Assembly: GCF_000017685.1 (NCBI RefSeq)
Contig: NC_010602.1
Coordinates: forward strand, 3,111,001 to 3,175,000
Length of the DNA: 64,000 nucleotides
Direction: 5' to 3'
Source of the DNA: Leptospira biflexa serovar Patoc strain 'Patoc 1 (Paris)'
GTDB taxonomy: Bacteria > Spirochaetota > Leptospiria > Leptospirales > Leptospiraceae
Numbering within the stretch: position 1 is the first letter of the stretch; each line of letters starts with the position of its first letter. Positions 52,203-59,797 of this stretch are shown here, piece by piece. Made by a program: the position numbers and the translations under genes. The notes beneath the pieces were generated by a model, which had not been told where the DNA came from, did no database searches, and saw only the letters and a list, made by a program, of their open reading frames with translations.

Positions 52203-53839
52203 CCACCATACACATCTAAGAGAGAAAGAACCCTTTGGTAGCGGTTTTTTTTCTCTTCGTCTGCTTCCAAATCCGCAATTTCCAAGTTTTCGAAAGCCAA
52301 ATCCCTTCCTGTTTTTTCTTCCAATGTTTTGGCATTTGCCTTCGCACCAGATTCGAGTAGTAAGGCAAGGACGGAAGAATTTCCAAACTTACATGCCTCA
52401 TGAAGGGCAGTGCTACCCACTTGATCAGCAGTGTGGATATCGATCCCTGCTTGGATGAGTCGTTTGGCCATACTCGGTTCGCCAAACACCGAACACCAAT
52501 GGAGAGGTGTCATTCCATTCACGGATTGTAAGTTGACCTTGGCCCCTCGTCGGATCAGTTCATCCATAAGTTGCGTTTTTTCTTGCAATCGCAGTTTGTT
52601 ATCTTGGCATAATTTAAAAATGGCAGTCTCACCATTGGCATCAACTATATTGGGATTAGCTCCTCGTTCTAATAAACGCATACACGACTTGTATTTGGAT
52701 CGAACAAAAGCTTCTTGTAGTAAAGTGAACCCGAGTGGGTTTCGGATCGAATCTTTGATGATATAATCTAAAGATCCTACTGATCGGACAAAGGAATCCA
52801 ATAAATACACATCATCCTCGTCTAACCAATCTAAGGTTTGGTCATCGTTTTTTGTTTCCAATTGATTTCCAAGATGTTTGTGGTATTCCTCTGGAAATTT
52901 GGTTTTGAGAAGTGGAATGAACATAGGTTCCACTTCTGAATGGCAAACCACATCGTGGATGATATGCCAATGTTCTGCATTTGGATGTAATTGATTGGAA
53001 ATCAAAAAGATAAAGGATTCGTTGAGTTTCTTTTGTGTGATTTGGAATTTTGCTTGGATATTCCCTTCTTTAAAATGAACTTCGGAAACAGTGGTTTGGT
53101 TTTCTGGCCAATGATAGACCACCAAACTCAGAAGTTCGTCTTTTTCTTTTTCACTCAGCTCTGGGAAATGTTTTTGTAAGGACAAAATATTGCCTGACAA
53201 TGCATAAATTTTTGCGGCCAAAAAATTTGTGATAAAATCGGGAAGTTCTTTGTTTGCCACACCGTATTCATCAAATTCAATTTTGTAAACATGAGTAGCG
53301 GTAAAACTTCCATGTAAAAATGTATTCCATTCATCAGAGATTGCCAAATACAATTTCCCATTCACCAAAGCATGGTCAATGCCTTCAACAGTTAAGGATA
53401 ATCGAACTGGTGCCGTATTCACATTATGATTGATGATGATGCTGAGTGTTTTGGATGGGGATTCTGTTGTGATGTCATAAACAAAATTTTTGAGCCTGAT
53501 CATTTCGGGAAGACCTGAGATGGAAATTCGAACGTCATCATCGTTACCTTCTTCGTCTTTGAGAAAAACAAGTTCTTCATTGGACCAGTCGGAAACAAAA
53601 TGAGTCGTATAACGACCGAAAATTTGTCCTTGTAAGGTATGATTTGGAATTTGGCCTAAAAAATTAAGGTCGAATAACACGAGTGAGTCGGATCTTTCTT
53701 CGGCTTGGTTCTTTCGGAAATCAAAATGATTCCAAATGGAACATTTTTTACACCGGTACTTTCCTTTTTTGCCTTCCAATTTGGATGAAGAAATGGAATG
53801 ACCACTGAGACAATTGGAGCAGGTTAAAATCGTTTTCAT
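52199..53839 (-). CDS. ankyrin-repeat protein with N-terminal zinc ribbon
   Basis: A 546-residue protein without a signal peptide. It starts with a CxxC...CxxC zinc-ribbon (LTCSNCLSG, YRCKKCSIW, about 6-38), followed by a PilZ-like or unrecognised beta region (about 50-230), an alpha region, and four C-terminal ankyrin repeats (about 385-530; GFTLLQEAFVRSKYKSCMRL, GMTPLHWCSVFGEPSMAKRL, GSTALHEACKFGNSSVLALL). Ankyrin repeats mediate protein binding. The protein is probably cytoplasmic. It is divergent from the gene at 53926. Confidence 0.85.
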   Translation of the reverse strand: MKTILTCSNCLSGHSISSSKLEGKKGKYRCKKCSIWNHFDFRKNQAEERSDSLVLFDLNFLGQIPNHTLQGQIFGRYTTHFVSDWSNEELVFLKDEEGNDDDVRISISGLPEMIRLKNFVYDITTESPSKTLSIIINHNVNTAPVRLSLTVEGIDHALVNGKLYLAISDEWNTFLHGSFTATHVYKIEFDEYGVANKELPDFITNFLAAKIYALSGNILSLQKHFPELSEKEKDELLSLVVYHWPENQTTVSEVHFKEGNIQAKFQITQKKLNESFIFLISNQLHPNAEHWHIIHDVVCHSEVEPMFIPLLKTKFPEEYHKHLGNQLETKNDDQTLDWLDEDDVYLLDSFVRSVGSLDYIIKDSIRNPLGFTLLQEAFVRSKYKSCMRLLERGANPNIVDANGETAIFKLCQDNKLRLQEKTQLMDELIRRGAKVNLQSVNGMTPLHWCSVFGEPSMAKRLIQAGIDIHTADQVGSTALHEACKFGNSSVLALLLESGAKANAKTLEEKTGRDLAFENLEIADLEADEEKKNRYQRVLSLLDVYGG

Positions 53840-53925
53840 ATTTCGCTTGTTCCGATATAGAATCCAAGAGACTTTACCATGATCAATCGAAAATTAGAAC
53901 CTTTAAAACATTCAGGTAGGGATTC

Positions 53926-54753
53926 ATGGGACAAAATCAATATTTAATCATTGGTGGTTCGGGGGAAGCGGGCCAAAGTGCGATTGCCGCCATCCGGTCC
54001 ATAGACCCAAACGCTTATATCATCGCTTCCACTACGACAAATGAACCCGTGTCGAATTCTGATCTCAGTTTATTTGGAAAACGTGCCGAACCGGGTTTGG
54101 CAACATCCATACAGGAAAATTTAGCCAAGCACGGAAGGTTACAAACATTACAAGCACTCATCTACACTCCTGCATTGGGTGAGGTTGGTTTTCCCATTGC
54201 AGAGAGTACCCCCCCTCAAATCAAAGAGACATTAGGAATTTGTTTGGACCCGATGCTCCATTTGGAAGAAGTATTACAACCCAAACTCACAGTCGCCTAT
54301 TCCGCGTTTTATTGGCTCAGTCATACCTTGGCCTTTTATGGATCGATGGGAATTGCCAAGTACAAAGCCGATGAATGGGTTTTGAAAGATCCCAATAAAC
54401 GTCGCATTGTAAGAGCTGGGACATTTTTTTCCAAAAGTGTGAGAGGGATTTCCATCGTATTACAAAGGACGATGAAACAAACAAAGAACCCAGACCTTTT
54501 GGATCTCAAATCCAAATTTGAAACATCGAATCAAAAGTTTATGGATTTTTTCCTTTCTTATGCTTGGGAACATGAAAAAGAATCCTTTCAAAACCAATTT
54601 GCAACCCCGTATCGACCCACCATCCGAGAGGATTTGACCAGAGGACTCACGAGAGCACTCCAAACCCAAGCACCGATTGTGACCGTACTTGGGGATTGGT
54701 CATGGGAAGAAAATCAAATGCCCCATCTCCCAGAATGGTTCCGTAAATTTTAG
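53926..54753 (+). CDS. NAD(P)-binding Rossmann-fold oxidoreductase-like protein
   Basis: A 275-residue protein opening with a dinucleotide-binding loop, LIIGGSGEAGQSAIAAI. A region with SAFYWLSHTLAFYGSMGIAKYKAD resembles short-chain dehydrogenase helices with Tyr-X3-Lys (YKADEW follows a GIAKYK motif), but a canonical catalytic triad is not certain. It precedes an alcohol-dehydrogenase-like gene by 55 bases on the same strand, so the two may act in one pathway. Substrate unknown. Confidence 0.75.
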   Translation: MGQNQYLIIGGSGEAGQSAIAAIRSIDPNAYIIASTTTNEPVSNSDLSLFGKRAEPGLATSIQENLAKHGRLQTLQALIYTPALGEVGFPIAESTPPQIKETLGICLDPMLHLEEVLQPKLTVAYSAFYWLSHTLAFYGSMGIAKYKADEWVLKDPNKRRIVRAGTFFSKSVRGISIVLQRTMKQTKNPDLLDLKSKFETSNQKFMDFFLSYAWEHEKESFQNQFATPYRPTIREDLTRGLTRALQTQAPIVTVLGDWSWEENQMPHLPEWFRKF

Positions 54754-54808
54754 TTGATGGGAAAATCCAAGGTTCAATAAGTAGACCGAACGGTATACAG
54801 AGGATCAA

Positions 54809-55831
54809 ATGTTACAACTTGTGTTTCGCAAAAAAGGAATCTTGGATTGGGAAGAAGTGGAACCACCCACAATCACAGGTGAAAACCAAGCTCTTGTTGA
54901 ACCAATTGCTATTGCTCGCTGTGATTTGGATTTACCCATCGTGAGAGGTGAAACATTATTCCGTCCACCGTTTCCCGTAGGACACGAGTTTGTTGGTCGT
55001 ATCAAACAAATCTCTGAAGACTTAGAAGGAAAATTCAAAATTGGTGCGATTGTGGCTCTCCCCTTCCAAATCTCATGTGGGACATGTCCAACTTGTTTGT
55101 CCCACCATTCCAATTCTTGTGAGACTGTGCCCTACACGTCTGCTTATGGAATGCCACCAGGTGCCCATCATGTTGGTGGTGCTATCACAGAACTCATCAA
55201 AGTTCCATTCGCAAAACAAATGTTATTTGAACTGGATCCAAATATCAATCCTGTGGGGATTGCCAGTTTCAGTGACAATATTGCCGAAGCCTGGAAACTT
55301 GCTGGCCGTTTTTTAGAACGCAAAAAAGATCCCAAAACATTAGTGGTGGGAGGAAACGCCGGAAGCATTGGACTCTACACGGCACTTTACCTCCACCAAA
55401 CAAAAAAAGCCGAAGTGGTGTATGCCGACACAGACAAAACACGCATTGAACTCGCTGCTTCCCTTGGGATCCCCGTGAACCATTACACAACATTTCCCAA
55501 ACCAAATTCAAAATATGATTTGGTATGTGATGCCTCTGCCACAAAAGAAGGTTGGGAGTTTGCTACAAGGTCTTTGGGACGAAATGCAATTCTAAGTTCT
55601 GCCTCCATCTTTTGGACCAATCGATTGGAAATTCCCTATTTGGAGATGTACAACCAAGGTGCAGAAATTCAGATTGGCCGAGTGGAATCCATTGATTCGA
55701 TGCATGCCTTGTATCCAGAGATCCAAAGTGGAGTGTTTACCCCAGAAAAAATCGTGACGAAAACGGTTTCCTTTGCCGAAGCCAAAGAAGCTTGGATGGA
55801 AGAGTCGATCAAACTCGTGGTCACTCGTTAA
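54809..55831 (+). CDS. zinc-dependent alcohol/polyol dehydrogenase family protein
   Basis: A 340-residue medium-chain dehydrogenase. The catalytic-zinc site shows ARCDLDLP and GHEFVGRI, and the structural-zinc lobe has CGTCPTCLSHHSNSC. The NAD(P)-binding domain has TLVVGGNAGSIGLYTALYL, with GGNAGS replacing the common GxGxxG. The C terminus is typical. Substrate is not predictable; neighbouring Rossmann protein at 53926 may be functionally linked. The following DUF4846-like gene starts about 20 bases after its stop. Confidence 0.88.
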   Translation: MLQLVFRKKGILDWEEVEPPTITGENQALVEPIAIARCDLDLPIVRGETLFRPPFPVGHEFVGRIKQISEDLEGKFKIGAIVALPFQISCGTCPTCLSHHSNSCETVPYTSAYGMPPGAHHVGGAITELIKVPFAKQMLFELDPNINPVGIASFSDNIAEAWKLAGRFLERKKDPKTLVVGGNAGSIGLYTALYLHQTKKAEVVYADTDKTRIELAASLGIPVNHYTTFPKPNSKYDLVCDASATKEGWEFATRSLGRNAILSSASIFWTNRLEIPYLEMYNQGAEIQIGRVESIDSMHALYPEIQSGVFTPEKIVTKTVSFAEAKEAWMEESIKLVVTR

Positions 55832-55851
55832 ACATTGGATTGGAATCAATT

Positions 55852-56721
55852 TTGAGAAAACATTTCGATAGAAATCGCGAAACTAAACTTTCTTCTAAGA
55901 GGAAATGGAATCTCCTTTTCCATTGTGGAATGGGAATACTATCTTTTGTTTCCTTTCCTGTTTTCACACTTTATCCCGATTCCATCCAAGAACGATTTAT
56001 ACCACCTAACGGATACAAACGAGTAGTTTATCCAAAAACAAGTTTTGCATCTTACTTACAAAACTTTCCCTTAAAACCGAAAGGAAGCCCAGTCCTTTTG
56101 TACAATGGGAACCACAAACAAAACCAAGTCCATGCGGCCGTTTTAGACTTTCCTCTATTGAAACGAGACCTGATCCAATGTGCGGATGCCGTCATGAAAC
56201 TCCGTGCCGAGTATTTTTATGCGCAAAAAAAATATGATGCGATCCAATTTAAAATCAGTAATGGGATGGAGGTTCCTTTCCATCGATTTGCCAAAGGGGA
56301 ACGAGTGGATGTCAAAGGGAACAAAACCAGTTGGAAACAAGGGAAATTCAAAAAAGGGTATGGGCGCGATGTCTTTGAAGAATACTTACAATTTATCTAC
56401 AGTTATGCGGGAACCATTTCCCTCAAATCGGAACTTGTCAAAAAATCAGTAATACAATTGGAACCTGGTGATGTTTGGATTGAAGCAGGATCCCCAGGAC
56501 ATGTGGTGATGGTAGTAGACAAAGCCACGAGTGACGATGGACAAATGGTATTCCTTTTGGCTCAAAGTTATATGCCGTCACAGGAAATGCACATTTTGAA
56601 ATCGGAGGGTGAATACTCTCCTTGGTTTCCTCTTCCAAAAGGTAATAATTTCCAAACCCCAGAATGGGAATTCCAAACAAATCAATTTTATGGATTTTTA
56701 AATCTAAAAAAATCTCCTTAG
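55852..56721 (+). CDS. DUF4846-like exported protein
   Basis: A protein of up to 290 residues. The true start is uncertain: I use TTG 55852; ATG 55930 is an alternative that would remove part of the hydrophobic leader (LLFHCGMGILSFVSFPVF). The body has RFIPPNGYKRVVYPKTSFASYL and PGDVWIEAGSPGHVVMVVD, with SYMPSQEMH near the end, a set typical of DUF4846. The Cys/His/Asp environment (QCADAVMKL, PGHVVMVVD) hints at an NlpC-like peptidase fold, but this is speculation. Likely periplasmic. Confidence 0.75.
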   Translation: MRKHFDRNRETKLSSKRKWNLLFHCGMGILSFVSFPVFTLYPDSIQERFIPPNGYKRVVYPKTSFASYLQNFPLKPKGSPVLLYNGNHKQNQVHAAVLDFPLLKRDLIQCADAVMKLRAEYFYAQKKYDAIQFKISNGMEVPFHRFAKGERVDVKGNKTSWKQGKFKKGYGRDVFEEYLQFIYSYAGTISLKSELVKKSVIQLEPGDVWIEAGSPGHVVMVVDKATSDDGQMVFLLAQSYMPSQEMHILKSEGEYSPWFPLPKGNNFQTPEWEFQTNQFYGFLNLKKSP

Positions 56722-56774
56722 TTTTCACTTTTCATTTTTCCAATCAAGGTGATACTGTCACTGTGTTGGGAAAA

Positions 56775-57356
56775 ATGAAAAACATCGCCGTGTATTGCGG
56801 CTCTTCCTCCGGAAACGATCCTTCTTTTGAAAAAGAAGCCTTTCGATTAGGGGATTACTTAGCCACTCATAAACTTGGTTTGGTTTATGGTGGTGCCAGT
56901 GTGGGTCTTATGGGTGCAGTCGCAAACGGTTGTTTGTCGAAACAAGGCAAAGTCATCGGAGTTATCCCAAACTTTCTCAAACGAAAGGAAATCGAACACA
57001 TTGGCCTTACAGAACTCATCCAGGTGGAGTCCATGCATGAAAGAAAACGGATCATGTTTGACTTATCCGATGCCTTCCTTGTGTTACCTGGTGGATTTGG
57101 AACCATGGAGGAGTTTTTTGAAGTGGTGACTTGGTCCCAACTAGGATTACACAACAAACCCATTGTGCTTTTGAATTGGAATGGATTTTATAACCCTCTT
57201 GTCCAAATGCTCCATACCATGTTGGACTCAGGGTTCTTAAAAAAAGAAAATCTAAACCTTGTGCAAGTCCTAAACAAAACGGACGATTTACTCACCCATT
57301 TACATAACTATTCTCCGTCTAAGACGGAGAAATGGTTGTCGGAAGATAGCATCTAA
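56775..57356 (+). CDS. LOG-family protein (TIGR00730, lysine-decarboxylase-like Rossmann fold)
   Basis: A 193-residue protein of the LOG family, which removes ribose-5-phosphate from cytokinin-type or other purine nucleotides. The frame is open to 56664, but MKNIAVYCGSSSGNDP at 56775 is the family start. Motifs are LVYGGASVGLMG and the signature LPGGFGTMEEFFE. Active-site Arg and Glu (HERKRIMFD) are present. In bacteria the physiological substrate is usually a nucleotide such as AMP. The start overlaps nothing; the next gene begins 36 bases after its stop. Confidence 0.9.
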   Translation: MKNIAVYCGSSSGNDPSFEKEAFRLGDYLATHKLGLVYGGASVGLMGAVANGCLSKQGKVIGVIPNFLKRKEIEHIGLTELIQVESMHERKRIMFDLSDAFLVLPGGFGTMEEFFEVVTWSQLGLHNKPIVLLNWNGFYNPLVQMLHTMLDSGFLKKENLNLVQVLNKTDDLLTHLHNYSPSKTEKWLSEDSI

Positions 57357-57392
57357 TCAAAATTCAATGGCAAGGAAGGAACAAACAGATCT

Positions 57393-58208
57393 ATGCTCCG
57401 TAAGCTACTTACATTTCAGTTTCCTAAATCATTTTCTTTTGCCATAGGGCTCACCCTCTTTTTTGGTTCCTTTCCAGTTCTTGTTGCAAACCCCGACCTA
57501 CTTGAAGGAGATATCTACTACTACGATACCGTTGGTCAAAATCGGAGCCGACCTCCCCAAAGGCCTCATCCCAACAACCTCCACGTGCCCACAATCCCCG
57601 CCAAACAAGAGATAACCGTTTTCTCGAATGCCGCGACAGACAAAACTGCATACCCTTACATCCAAACAGCCATTAACTTTGTGGAAGGCCATTTCTCCTT
57701 CAAAGCATTTTTGGCCGACGGCACTGAAGTCTCCTATTCCACTCGTGGAGAACATGTGCGTTACTCCAAATGTTTTGGCGAACTTTGTATCATCATCTCC
57801 CAAAAAAATGTGTTAGGTGTGAGTAATACAAGCACCGAATGGGAAAAGGGCCATATCTTTGGAGAAGAACGTTACGAAGTGGCAGTGGGTCACAGGGCCG
57901 CCCTTGTGGCAAGTGATCGCAAACTCTACTTATACAATAGTTATACGAACCATTGGGAAACCATTAGCCTCGAACAAGAAACCCTTCGTTCCTTTGCCAA
58001 CCTCTATGATAAAGTGGCCATCATCACATCCCGCCGTATCCTTGTGATTGACCTTACCACCGAAGCCCAATTTGAACAAAACTTACTACTCCGTCGCATT
58101 TACCAATTTGAATTGAGAGATGGCTTTATCAATTTTTACTCTGGTGATAAACTTTGGATGTTTCGCCACCAAACAGAGGCATTCGAAGAAGTGGATTTGA
58201 CGGATTAA
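57393..58208 (+). CDS. hypothetical exported protein
   Basis: A 271-residue protein with a signal peptide (about residues 1-30, ending PVLVANP). The mature part is beta-rich, with repeated short strands and aromatic pairs (IYYYDTVGQNRS, RKLYLYNSYTNHWETISLE, DKLWMFRHQTEAFEEVDL) that look like beta-propeller blades. I do not recognise the family. It is the last gene before the accessory region beginning at 58209. Confidence 0.75.
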   Translation: MLRKLLTFQFPKSFSFAIGLTLFFGSFPVLVANPDLLEGDIYYYDTVGQNRSRPPQRPHPNNLHVPTIPAKQEITVFSNAATDKTAYPYIQTAINFVEGHFSFKAFLADGTEVSYSTRGEHVRYSKCFGELCIIISQKNVLGVSNTSTEWEKGHIFGEERYEVAVGHRAALVASDRKLYLYNSYTNHWETISLEQETLRSFANLYDKVAIITSRRILVIDLTTEAQFEQNLLLRRIYQFELRDGFINFYSGDKLWMFRHQTEAFEEVDLTD

Positions 58209-58241
58209 CCCTTCGGTAAACTCAGGGCAGGCCCTTCGGCA

Positions 58242-58260
58242 CTTCGACATGCTAAAGGAC
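58242..58260. repeat. 19-bp direct repeat, copy 1
   Basis: CTTCGACATGCTAAAGGAC here is identical to 59446-59464, 1.2 kb away, in the same orientation. It follows another short element at 58211-58224 (CTTCGGTAAACTCA) related to CTTCGGCAAGCTCA at 63986-63999. The copies bracket the decayed region and toxin-antitoxin genes. Confidence 0.75.
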
Positions 58261-58331
58261 AGAGACATTGATCAACTTAAGGTAAGAATTTTTTTCCGAA
58301 AGGTTTGGGCGCCTCGGATCTGTTAGTGGAT

Positions 58332-58702
58332 GATGATACAATCCAATCACGACCGCGCTTTACGCTCCAATCTTTCCTACGGAAAGGATTTCCGCTGCAA
58401 TCGCTGGCGCAGTAAATCTAAATGAATCGAATGTCCGATCACATTCTTCACTGGATCCATTTTGATTTGAACCAAGCATACGAGAAGTTCCGAGTGTTTC
58501 AGATTGTATTTTGCAGGCAGGAACTTGGTTTGGCGCTACTAGAAAGAAGATTGGAGAAACGACAGTTGCCAACTTGCACATATTCTCGATTGGCTTTCTA
58601 ATTCTTCTCGTTGGAGCTATTTTCTATACCATTCGTAAATCCTGTAAATCCCTTCTACATTCAGAGACTGGATCTGATCAAAAGGTGAAGGACGTATCTT
58701 AG
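58332..58702 (+). pseudogene. decayed coding remnant
   Basis: The plus frame reads YAPIFPTERISAAIAGAVN and similar, is broken by TGA at 58463-58465, then continues to 58702 with a hydrophobic stretch (IFSIGFLILLVGAIFYTI). The composition looks protein-like. The minus strand is also partly open here (58360-58581), so the direction is uncertain. I cannot name the family. Likely remnant of an accessory gene. Confidence 0.3.
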
Positions 58703-58796
58703 TGGAGAATGGGGAAATACAAATTTGTCGTAGACCGAGCGAAGCTGGAATTACAGAAGTGAATCGTTTTCTCGCTGTTATGCGAAACAGATAGAT

Positions 58797-59078
58797 TTAA
58801 CTGACTTTCTTGAATTCTTCATTCACTTTTTCTGAAAGTAATATCTTGATTAGAGACTGAGAAGGCACATCATTTTTATTGGCTAAGATTTTAATTCTTT
58901 CCAGTAGAGCTTCTGGTAATCTTAGAGAAATCATTTCAGTAGAAGGTTTAAGATTTGGGAATTTTACTTTCTCTGAATTTTCAAAATTAAAATAATCAGT
59001 CGCTTCATTCTAATCGCAAAACTCAATTTCTTCTTCAAGTGATTTGAATTTAGGAATTTTCTTTTTGTTAGTTTTCAA
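58797..59078 (-). pseudogene. BrnA/CopG-type antitoxin gene with in-frame amber stop
   Basis: Downstream of and overlapping brnT, the minus frame starts at a TTG (59078) preceded by AAGGAAAG. It reads KKKIPKFKSLEEEIEFCD, then TAG (59012-59010), then NEATDYFNFENSEKVKFP and ISLRLPEALLERIKILANK with a C-terminal helix-rich end. Both halves match the BrnA/CopG ribbon-helix-helix antitoxin (KFKSEEEE...DYF...SLRLPE). A single stop codon splits an otherwise complete gene. An internal ATG at 58934 could give only the C-terminal domain. Confidence 0.75.
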
Positions 59079-59364
59079 AAAACTTTCTTTCCTTTTTGCT
59101 CATATCTCTAGTAGAAATAATTCTAATTTTATTATTTCGAATGGTGAGTACCGCAAACAGCCTCCTTGAATCATTGGAAATTCCTAAGGAAGCAAATCTC
59201 CTTTCTTTTTCTGAATGATTTTCATCGTAAGCAATCAGAATCGGCTCATTAAAGAATATTTCCTCATTTTCCCCGAGTTTTACTTTATGCTTAAGCCAAT
59301 TTTTATCAATATTTCCATGATCCCACTCAAAACCTTCTATTGAGGAAAATTCCAGTAGTTTCAT
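59068..59364 (-). CDS. brnT: BrnT-family ribonuclease toxin
   Basis: A 98-residue BrnT toxin (RelE-like fold, mRNA cleavage that blocks translation). I use the ATG at 59364 because the first in-frame ATG (59385) lies in the palindromic operator; the usual BrnT begins with a segment like MKLLEFSSIEGFEWD. Conserved blocks are FEWDHGNIDKNWLKHKV, RRFASLGIS and RIISTRDMSKKER. The gene overlaps the antitoxin start by 11 bases, the typical toxin-first order of brnTA. The toxin is intact while its antitoxin is interrupted, which is unusual. Confidence 0.85.
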   Translation of the reverse strand: MKLLEFSSIEGFEWDHGNIDKNWLKHKVKLGENEEIFFNEPILIAYDENHSEKERRFASLGISNDSRRLFAVLTIRNNKIRIISTRDMSKKERKFFEN

Positions 59365-59385
59365 GTATATGTCTAGAATATACAT
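59363..59385. promoter_or_regulatory. palindromic operator in the brnTA promoter
   Basis: ATGTATAT (59363-59370), seven bases, ATATACAT (59378-59385) form a perfect inverted repeat directly at the brnT start. BrnA-type antitoxins repress their own operon by binding such repeats through the ribbon-helix-helix domain. The site overlaps a TATATT -10-like box on the minus strand. Confidence 0.6.
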
Positions 59386-59445
59386 TTTTTAGACTACGAT
59401 CACCTATTTTTTTTAGTTGCCACTCGCGCCGACTTACATCCCAAT

Positions 59446-59464
59446 CTTCGACATGCTAAAGGAC
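59446..59464. repeat. 19-bp direct repeat, copy 2
   Basis: Identical to the copy at 58242-58260. The interval between the copies holds decayed sequence and the brnTA module. I see no transposase or integrase gene in the interval. Confidence 0.75.
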
Positions 59465-59764
59465 CAGTAATGACCAATCTGTCACGAATACGGGAACTAA
59501 CCCACGCTTGGTGATTTTATCGTGGAAAAGTCATAAGATGATCGTAACTGGTAAAACAAAACAACAGTGAATGGTTTATTTTTTGATTCCTTCTCTATTC
59601 AAAATTTTTTTTCATCATGTTTTGATTTTAGCAAAAACTAAGGCATTACTCTCTGCATTGATAGAAACAACAACGCATCAAGACGACAAACATAAAGCTT
59701 TCGAAAATCTAACAGATGAGAGGTGGTTTGCGGTAAATATTATTTTAAGATTTGAATTTGACTC
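59465..59764 (+). other. decayed stretch with one doubtful small ORF
   Basis: Plus-frame fragments are open (ending at TGA 59568-59570), and a 65-codon frame at 59571-59768 begins with a hydrophobic segment (FLIPSLFKIFFHHVLILA) and ends in ERWFAVNIILRFEFDS. No ribosome-binding site or known motif is seen. I treat it as remnant sequence. Confidence 0.3.
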
Positions 59765-59797
59765 GTGAAATTGTCTCAAAGTCTAAACATTGGCATT

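Noticed and set aside
58209..59764. Integron cassette array carrying the toxin-antitoxin genes
   Set aside because: No attC-like paired boxes with the expected core sites and no integrase gene; only the 19-bp repeats are solid.
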